Shown here in pieces: positions 1 through 5,454 of a DNA stretch of 5,454 bases. The stretch is from Porphyromonadaceae bacterium (lineage in GTDB: Bacteria; Bacteroidota; Bacteroidia; Bacteroidales; Dysgonomonadaceae). How positions within the stretch are numbered: the stretch's first letter is position 1; each line of letters opens with the position of its first letter. The notes under the pieces were generated by a model. It worked only from the letters and a program-made list of their open reading frames with translations, made no database searches and was not told where the DNA came from. The stretch spans positions 1 through 5,454 of the forward strand of contig DPAC01000135.1 of assembly GCA_003517675.1 (NCBI GenBank), in the 5' to 3' direction. The position numbers and the translations under genes were made by a program.

Positions 1-316
1 TGTGCTCTTTCTCTGCTGTGGCCGTCTTGACTGTCTTATTTCGGTTATTCCTTTATCGAATGAATGCAATTTCCGAATCGCAAAATTTTTTCGCTATGAA
101 CGCCACAACGCTTCGACAGGAAACCGGAATCCGGTTGTGACTGTGAAAGTAAAAACATCAGATCATAAAAATCACGGCCTTTTGCACGGGTTAACATAGC
201 CGCTATTTTCATGCTGCACAGTACGCCATCGGAAGGAACAGGAAACGGGAAAAAGAATCCGCAGCCCTTTAATTTACCGAAATTACTGCATTCTCAGTTA
301 CCGTTAGCAGAAATAT
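1..316. other. Non-coding region downstream of res
   Basis: No convincing gene is present on either strand. One plus-strand frame is open from the window edge to a TAG at 197-199, and a 37-codon minus-strand frame covers 158-45, but neither has a recognisable domain, a credible ribosome site or a conserved-looking composition. The stretch contains a 15-base inverted repeat at 122-136 and a smaller palindrome at 196-206. I found no strong GC-rich stem followed by a T-run on the minus strand, so the site where res transcription ends is not evident. The next gene to the left must begin outside the window. Confidence 0.6.
122..136. repeat. Perfect 15-base inverted repeat AACCGGA-a-TCCGGTT
   Basis: Seven bases are followed by their exact reverse complement with one central base. 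A second, longer-range pairing is possible between CACAAC (104-109) and GTTGTG (134-139), which would compete with the right arm. It lies about 180 bases past the res stop. As RNA it would give a short hairpin with no T-run after it on either strand, so it is not a classical intrinsic terminator. It could be a protein binding site, a small repeat element or chance; function is unassigned. Confidence 0.5.
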
Positions 317-3300
317 TTAACTTCGGTCTATAATCAAATTGCAATGTGGGTTAAGATTATCAAAAAGCTTATCTATATAACCATCATGATCATCTGTCAT
401 AAACAATACGTGATTGGCCTCCAGCACTTTCTGATCAATACCCCACTGGAGTAGCGGATACTTTGTCCATGACAGAATGAAACTGTTTAAAATGATATCT
501 GGCTTTGCCAATCGTGTTTCTATCTCTTTTATGCGATGATGAAACATGAGTTTCTCACTTGCCGGGCCCTCGTGAAGAAGGCCGTGTGGCTCGATAAAGG
601 TGACATATTGTTTGTCACGGTCAATCATCCACAGGATAAAGTCCGGATGAAAGTTGCCCGCTTCAAAAAAACCTACTCCTTTTCCACGACTTAGATTCCT
701 TAGCAAAAAGAGTTCAACACCCTCTTCTTGAAGCTTCTTCTCGTTGGTTTCTGTCCAATCTTTGAGATCCGTTACAAACTGGAACTCACTTTCATTCAAC
801 GCCACCGGAAGAATGGTAATCTTTCCTCCCTTTCTTACATGAAACAGCGGCTGGAAAAGGTGAATTCCAAAGCGGATCGCTTGAAGGTCTCCTACTTTAA
901 GCAGCGTCTGTTTGTTTTCTTCAAGCTCTTTTTGAAGCTTTTCAATAGCAAGAATTACCTGTTCTTCGCTGCCATTCACTATTAGCTGATAGAAATCTTC
1001 TTTCGGAATGTTGTCATCCCCCGGTGTCAGCTCTCTTAACTCAAGACGTGGTTCAATAAATGAACGTTTGCAATAGTTATAATAATGTTCACAGTAACGC
1101 TTAAGCAATTCTACAGCCACTTGTTGCAATAATAATACATCCTCAAAGTTTTTCGGCTCCAATCGATCAGTGGGTAGGTAGAGAGTGTACCAGGTTGTAT
1201 CCGCAAGAAGTTCCCTGATACCGATTTTATCAATATTCAGGTTGTACCAACTTCTTTCACGTTTGAACTGTTCGAGCTCGAAATACAATTCATCCATATT
1301 CAGTAACGAAAGATGCTTCGCGTTCAATTTTACATCTTCTCTGTGTGTGGTTATTGTTTTCCCATTTGAGTCTATGGATTGAATAGGCGGGTACCAGTTC
1401 GATACAACCGGGTGCAATTGAAGATATTCGGTAAGTTGACCCAACGTGGGTACCGGGGCATCCTTTTTGAAGTCGTACTCTTTTCCATCATCGGCTTTCC
1501 GCTTGGGACGAATAATCTGAAGTTTCTTGCCGAAATCGTAGGTGACATTTAGAGGGATGGTGAAAACACGTCTCCGCTCATTTCCGGGTAACCCTTCATC
1601 GGCAAGGAATTGACGGAATTTTTCCATGAAATCGGCTTCAATGCCGAAAACATTCAGATTCTCAAGCTCTTCAATATATTGAGGAATTGAGGGTGCATTA
1701 CTGTGCCCGCTTCGCTTTAGAGACCAGTTGTACCCTTTTAATCGAACGCCCCGGCCGAACAGCTGAATAATCTGAGCGCCTTCGCTTTTGCCAACGTGCA
1801 TCAAACCAAGGGTGCTGACCCGCCAACAATCCCACCCTTCAACAAATTTCTTCGAACCAATAAGTAGATTAACGGGCGATGAAGACTCCTTCACGGTTTC
1901 AAAGATGGTCTCTGAAAAATCGCTATCCGCTATTGTGAGTGACAATTCATTTTGTTTTGCGACACTTTCAATGTGATCGGCAAGAGCCTTTGCATCACCC
2001 ACGTTTATCAGTCCAAAAGGTGTTTCCGATGTGCCGACACGCAGCGATATTTCTCCCGATTCCCCCTTCACCCTATCCAGAATCAGATGTCCGCCGCTGT
2101 CTGTGTTAAATAAGAGCTTCAGGATATTTTTATAGAGATCATCGTATGATAGACCCGAACTGATCGTTTTAGCCAACCAGGTAAATGAACCCTCAAAAAT
2201 GTCAATACCTTTACTGTCCATCAGTCCGGTATCCTTTCCGCTACCGGTCAGGATCGCTTCCATTCGTTGGAGAGCTTTCTCTTTATGAGAAAGAAAATCA
2301 TTCAAGAACAGAATGATCTGGGCAACGTCGGTCGCCACTATCTGCTCATCTTTCCCGAGCTTGTTACCTCCACTTACGGTACTCCCAACAAAAACCCATA
2401 ATGGCTTTTCAATATTGAAAGGAGTCAACAGCTGTTTTTTATTGCTGTAAATATCAAGCTGTTGATAGAATTTTAGCAGGCACGCTGTTAGGTATACGGA
2501 TTTTATTTCGTGATCATTTGATTCAGGCAAATTCAGGATCTGGTAATCTTTACCGAATCCATCTTCATAGAACCAACGATAGGAGTAATCAAATACAACT
2601 GTCTTCGCATAATCATCTTCATGTCCCGTTCCGGAAACAGCCTGATCGAAGGTTGCAGAGTATTCAAAGGCAAATCCTTTTTCACACAGCATCGCCCTAT
2701 TCTTATACCATGCATTTTCATCTGTCTTGGCATTGGTCCCTGAAAGACCGCGATGTCCTTCATCAACCAACAACAAGTTCTGGTCACCAAGACTGCGTGT
2801 TGCAATCGTATTTGGTCCCTCTTTGTCCCCCAGCTTTGTAATCTCCAATACATCCACTCTGTTCAGTCCCTGTGCCTGCGTGAAAAGATTGTGACCCTCC
2901 TTCGAGAAGTTCGATGCGCCAATGTTGCTCTCTGCAAACTCACCAATATGTTGTTCGCTCAACCGCTCGTTGGGTGTAATCAGAATGACACGCGAAAGAT
3001 CATTCTCTTTGCCATATTTCTTCGAATAATACTTGTATTGCAGGTAGTTGACATGCATCAACAATGTCTTTCCTGATCCGGTGGCATTCTGTAAGGATAG
3101 TTTATTCAGTTCATCTTCCTTAAAATATGCCATATCGGTATACTCAGGCCAGCGATTGTTAAAGCGGTCCACGTATTTGTTCAATGATGTAAGTAAAGAT
3201 TCCTGGTCACTGAAATATCGGTCGAGGTAAATTTCAACAAAGAGCAGGGATAGCCATTGGTAATATTTCCAGACGACCGGCCGATGACGTTTGACATTAA

Positions 3301-3601
3301 TCGCCTGGGTATGCTTCACGATGTGCTCCTCATAGGTTAGCAGCTGTTCTTTGCTCAATTTCGTTTTATCATTCCAAAACAAGTCGCTCTTTACCAGTGC
3401 ATGGTAGAAGTGATGCAGATTGTCTTTATCCAAACCTTCCAATCTGGCATCGCGAATAGGGTTCGCCAGTTTGTGGAACGGACGCAGCTTAGAATCTTTC
3501 TGAAGCGGATCGATGCCAAACAAGCTTATAAGCCATTGATTCAAGAGAAGCTTATCTCTGAATTTGTGAACCTTTGGTCCTTTTGATTTTCTTTTAGCCA
3601 T
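317..3601 (-). CDS. res: Type III restriction-modification system, Res subunit (SF2 ATPase/translocase and endonuclease)
   Basis: Restriction subunit, 1094 residues, complete. By family knowledge it works bound to Mod, using ATP hydrolysis to communicate along DNA between unmethylated sites before cutting. Visible order: a basic N-terminus (MAKRKSKGPK); a roughly 160-residue N-terminal region without a motif I recognise; Walker A ATGSGKT at 173-179; the DEAD-family motif II as VDEGH at 279-283; motif III SAT at 315-317; a motif V-like GSKKFVEGWD at 582-591; and motif VI QLFGRGVRL at 613-621. A charged, probably helical stretch lies at about 878-903. The C-terminal nuclease region has FHPDFILW at 984-991 and FIEPHG at 1002-1007, a PD...EXK-like layout in which the usual Lys is His. 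At 1094 residues it is longer than the approximately 970-residue EcoP15I Res, partly because of the long segment before Walker A. The ATG at 3601 is supported by an AAGGAG upstream and by its overlap with the mod stop. All helicase motifs are intact and there is no internal stop, so the ATPase should be functional. Confidence 0.95.
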   Translation of the reverse strand: MAKRKSKGPKVHKFRDKLLLNQWLISLFGIDPLQKDSKLRPFHKLANPIRDARLEGLDKDNLHHFYHALVKSDLFWNDKTKLSKEQLLTYEEHIVKHTQAINVKRHRPVVWKYYQWLSLLFVEIYLDRYFSDQESLLTSLNKYVDRFNNRWPEYTDMAYFKEDELNKLSLQNATGSGKTLLMHVNYLQYKYYSKKYGKENDLSRVILITPNERLSEQHIGEFAESNIGASNFSKEGHNLFTQAQGLNRVDVLEITKLGDKEGPNTIATRSLGDQNLLLVDEGHRGLSGTNAKTDENAWYKNRAMLCEKGFAFEYSATFDQAVSGTGHEDDYAKTVVFDYSYRWFYEDGFGKDYQILNLPESNDHEIKSVYLTACLLKFYQQLDIYSNKKQLLTPFNIEKPLWVFVGSTVSGGNKLGKDEQIVATDVAQIILFLNDFLSHKEKALQRMEAILTGSGKDTGLMDSKGIDIFEGSFTWLAKTISSGLSYDDLYKNILKLLFNTDSGGHLILDRVKGESGEISLRVGTSETPFGLINVGDAKALADHIESVAKQNELSLTIADSDFSETIFETVKESSSPVNLLIGSKKFVEGWDCWRVSTLGLMHVGKSEGAQIIQLFGRGVRLKGYNWSLKRSGHSNAPSIPQYIEELENLNVFGIEADFMEKFRQFLADEGLPGNERRRVFTIPLNVTYDFGKKLQIIRPKRKADDGKEYDFKKDAPVPTLGQLTEYLQLHPVVSNWYPPIQSIDSNGKTITTHREDVKLNAKHLSLLNMDELYFELEQFKRERSWYNLNIDKIGIRELLADTTWYTLYLPTDRLEPKNFEDVLLLQQVAVELLKRYCEHYYNYCKRSFIEPRLELRELTPGDDNIPKEDFYQLIVNGSEEQVILAIEKLQKELEENKQTLLKVGDLQAIRFGIHLFQPLFHVRKGGKITILPVALNESEFQFVTDLKDWTETNEKKLQEEGVELFLLRNLSRGKGVGFFEAGNFHPDFILWMIDRDKQYVTFIEPHGLLHEGPASEKLMFHHRIKEIETRLAKPDIILNSFILSWTKYPLLQWGIDQKVLEANHVLFMTDDHDGYIDKLFDNLNPHCNLIIDRS

Positions 3602-5454
3602 TATGCCTCTCCTTCAACATCCCACATGCGCTTATGAAACTCTTCTTCGATCAACCGCACTTTCCAGTTCTCATCATCCTTTCTAAGGTTGGGCAGGTTG
3701 TTGGATCCGTTTACATAGATCGTGTCGTATTCAAAGTCTTTGGTTGAAATGCGATTCTTTTCAAACCACTCATCAAGCATCAGGTTATCTTCTTCCAGGT
3801 TACCAGTAAGTTTTCGCCACACGATTAACACACGCTCTTGGATACCGTTATTCGGATTCATACGATCAGCTGGTACCCATCCTTCAACCTTTCTGAACCA
3901 CCATTTACCATCATCAGCTGGCTGGACTTTTCCATCCACCAACAGTTTGGTATGTTGGTCTTCCGGAAGTTCCGGATCTTTTTTTCTTGTAAAGCTGGCT
4001 GTAAACGTCTGCGGTGCTGCCATGTTTTCCATGCGAAGTCCGATCAGGTAATTGAAGGTTTCAATCAGGTCGATGTTTTTCACTACCTGTTCATCGCTTC
4101 CCGGTTTTTTTACTTTCAATTTGTAAGCTGTTGGGTCTGTAAAAGCGTCGATATTCAGAAGAGACTGACTCCCCCGTGTCTCCACATTCAGTAGGTAGTG
4201 AAGCATATAATCCTCTTTTAGAGATGGGTTGCCCTCTATCGCTCTGCTGCGATCTGGATTATCGTCAAATACAAGGTTGTTCAGTGTGTCTTCATAGGAT
4301 TCAAGACGGACATATTTGAAACATTGAGAGATGCCTGTGTCACGACTTGTAGGCTTGCCATCCTTCCATTCTGTGGAGTATATGATTTTCTGTATGCGGG
4401 GTTTAAGCACTGTGTCGAAATAATCTCCCATTTCAACAAGGATGTATTTACGCTTGCCACTACCTGGATTAATCAGATTATCTTCACGATTTAGGTTTAT
4501 CACGGCATGACCGGTAGTACCAGAGCCGGCGAAATAATCGAGGATGATACCATTCTTTTCGTTATTAATTCCAGCATCAATGCAATCTTTAACTGTATAT
4601 AAAGATTTTGGATAAGTAAAAGGATTTTCTGGCAGAATGTTATTTAATACAACACTTCCCCAGCTGTTCGCACTATATCTTTTATCAGACCACAAAGATT
4701 TATATCTAAATTTTGTTTTCTTCCTGATAATATCCCATTGTCTTTTTTTTGCATCATATTCTGCAGTCAATTCTGAAAATATTGATTCAACAGTGTCTCT
4801 TGCAAAAACCCATTTGCTTTCTACATTTGATGGATCAATGGGGTAAACCTCAATAATACCGTCATCTCGTATCACATTAATACTTTCTGGATGGAAATTG
4901 TCAGAACAAACATCGCCAAAGCCTATAATTTTTCCATTTTTTACGAAAATAGGATAAAAACAGTTTGCCGCTGATTCTCGTAGGTGATTCTTTCCAGATG
5001 ATACATTACGTAACGGTCGAACATCTGGCTGTGATTCCCGCATTCTATCTTCTCTATCTTCAAGTCCAATTAATGATTGATTTTGAGGGAAGACAAAATG
5101 TGCAAATTCATGTGTGAATGAAAAATTATTACCTTGTTGTCCTGTTGGATTGTGTACAATTGATATAATAGCATCTTCACATAATGGGAATGCATCATCA
5201 TATATCAAAGCCAGCCTTGAATTTTCAATTTCATCAATTGCAGTAACATAGACAAATTTCTTATCAAGCATTATCTTTGAAGCATTTATTCTTCCAAGAA
5301 TAAGAGAAAGCCACGAGGAGTGTTTATATGTGTTTTTATATAAAATCTCACTTGACTGAGCATTATACGGCGGATCAATATACACACATTTCACCTGCTC
5401 CCGATATCGCTCTTGTAAAAGATTCAGTGCTTGAAAATTTTCCGAATGAATCAG
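3601..5454 (-). CDS. mod: Type III restriction-modification system, Mod subunit (N6-adenine DNA methyltransferase), 5'-partial
   Basis: Modification and specificity subunit. It recognises the target sequence and is expected to methylate an adenine with S-adenosylmethionine; Res needs it in order to cleave. The frame stays open to the window edge, so the true start is outside. A GTG at 5394 is only an internal valine, because the 20 codons before it (including SENFQALNLLQERYREQ) are typical of the conserved lead-in to motif IV. Counting from that GTG as residue 1, the visible order is: catalytic motif IV DPPYN at 7-11; a divergent central region with the presumed target recognition domain at about 80-255; a motif X-like NPFTYPKSLYT at 257-267; the AdoMet-binding motif I DYFAGSG at 286-292; then ILVEMG at 318-323. 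Motif IV before motif I marks a beta-class amino-methyltransferase. The remaining C-terminal part (about 340-597, with VRLESYEDTLNN and a Trp-rich stretch near 498-507) matches my knowledge of large Type III Mod proteins. It ends in TAA overlapping the res ATG. The centre is much more AT-rich than the 3' part. At least 617 residues are present, with no frameshift seen. Confidence 0.95.
   Translation of the reverse strand: MIHSENFQALNLLQERYREQVKCVYIDPPYNAQSSEILYKNTYKHSSWLSLILGRINASKIMLDKKFVYVTAIDEIENSRLALIYDDAFPLCEDAIISIVHNPTGQQGNNFSFTHEFAHFVFPQNQSLIGLEDREDRMRESQPDVRPLRNVSSGKNHLRESAANCFYPIFVKNGKIIGFGDVCSDNFHPESINVIRDDGIIEVYPIDPSNVESKWVFARDTVESIFSELTAEYDAKKRQWDIIRKKTKFRYKSLWSDKRYSANSWGSVVLNNILPENPFTYPKSLYTVKDCIDAGINNEKNGIILDYFAGSGTTGHAVINLNREDNLINPGSGKRKYILVEMGDYFDTVLKPRIQKIIYSTEWKDGKPTSRDTGISQCFKYVRLESYEDTLNNLVFDDNPDRSRAIEGNPSLKEDYMLHYLLNVETRGSQSLLNIDAFTDPTAYKLKVKKPGSDEQVVKNIDLIETFNYLIGLRMENMAAPQTFTASFTRKKDPELPEDQHTKLLVDGKVQPADDGKWWFRKVEGWVPADRMNPNNGIQERVLIVWRKLTGNLEEDNLMLDEWFEKNRISTKDFEYDTIYVNGSNNLPNLRKDDENWKVRLIEEEFHKRMWDVEGEA
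3609..3614 (-). promoter_or_regulatory. Shine-Dalgarno sequence for res inside the end of mod
   Basis: The minus strand reads AAGGAG, then seven bases (AGGCATA), then the res ATG. This is a near-consensus ribosome binding site at good spacing. The mod stop TAA (3603-3601) and the res ATG (3601-3599) share base 3601, giving TAATG. Together these fix the res start and suggest that ribosomes finishing mod re-initiate on res, keeping the nuclease tied to the methyltransferase. The site also encodes Mod residues near its C-terminus, so the match is constrained by coding and is not independent proof. Confidence 0.75.
4561..5340 (-). other. AT-rich central segment of mod, presumed exchanged target-recognition region
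   Basis: By hand count this stretch has 256 G+C in 780 bases (about 33%). The 660 bases at 3601-4260 in the same gene have 292 (about 44%). The edges fall just inside the two conserved catalytic motifs: DPPY is encoded at 5365-5376 and FAGSG at 4519-4533, and the line carrying FAGSG is about 50% G+C. In beta-class methyltransferases the target recognition domain lies between these motifs, and Type III mod alleles are known to differ mainly there. The inference is that the catalytic flanks are native while the centre was acquired by recombination from a lower-G+C donor. The DNA target cannot be read from the sequence. Confidence 0.6.

Noticed and set aside
45..158. Minus-strand 37-codon frame starting ATG at 158
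   Set aside because: Too short, no ribosome site evident, and it is crossed by the inverted repeat at 122-136. No sign of coding constraint.
2..199. Plus-strand open frame of 65 codons from the window edge
   Set aside because: No recognisable domain, a start that is only the window edge, and Cys/Arg/Asn/His-rich composition unlike a protein tail. It could in principle be the end of a gene outside, but nothing supports that.
196..209. ATAGC-c-GCTAT followed by TTTT on the plus strand as an intrinsic terminator
   Set aside because: The stem is only four to five pairs and AT-rich, the T-run is four bases, and it faces the wrong way for the mod-res operon.
2533..2853. 106-codon minus-strand frame overlapping res
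   Set aside because: It is an alternative-frame shadow of the Res helicase region around motifs II and III, where the res frame shows clear conserved motifs.
3838..4194. 118-codon plus-strand frame opposite mod
   Set aside because: Antisense to the conserved Mod C-terminal region; the translation has no recognisable motif and the minus frame explains the sequence.
5098..5112. HEFAH, an HExxH-like zinc metalloprotease signature inside Mod
   Set aside because: It lies in the central part of a clear methyltransferase, with no downstream third zinc ligand or protease context. Mod proteins often have a Ser/Thr-His-Glu-aromatic stretch at this place, so the match is coincidental.
3601..5394. Complete 597-residue methyltransferase starting at GTG 5394
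   Set aside because: The GTG is only four codons before the DPPY strand, and family-like residues continue in frame upstream to the window edge, so this is an internal Val codon.

Overview
The window holds most of one Type III restriction-modification operon, transcribed on the minus strand. The adenine methyltransferase gene mod (5'-truncated by the right window edge) is followed, with a one-base stop/start overlap, by the complete restriction/translocase gene res. About 97% of the window is coding. No RNA gene, transposase, CRISPR array or other defence gene is visible.

Layout from right to left, which is the direction of transcription: mod runs from beyond 5454 to 3601, res from 3601 to 317, and positions 1-316 are a non-coding stretch downstream of res. 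The mod promoter and the N-terminal part of Mod lie outside the window. A strong Shine-Dalgarno sequence inside the mod tail, together with the TAATG junction, indicates that res is translated from the mod transcript.

How the genes work together: Mod supplies sequence recognition and S-adenosylmethionine-dependent adenine methylation. Res supplies the superfamily-2 ATPase motor and a C-terminal PD-(D/E)XK-type nuclease. By analogy with characterised Type III systems, Res cuts only as a complex with Mod, so an operon with mod first is the expected arrangement.

Two points stand out. First, the mod segment between catalytic motif IV (DPPY) and motif I (FAGSG) is about 33% G+C by hand count, against about 44% in the mod 3' part. 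This looks like a mosaic gene in which the specificity-determining centre came from another source. Second, the Res nuclease motif reads PD...EPH instead of the textbook PD...(D/E)XK.

The organism cannot be named. Moderate-to-low G+C, Lys/Asn/Ile-rich proteins and a large Mod/Res pair would fit a Bacteroidota-like bacterium, but this system type is widely transferred, so that is a weak inference. I see no wholly new system here; the interest lies in the mosaic and motif details of a known one.
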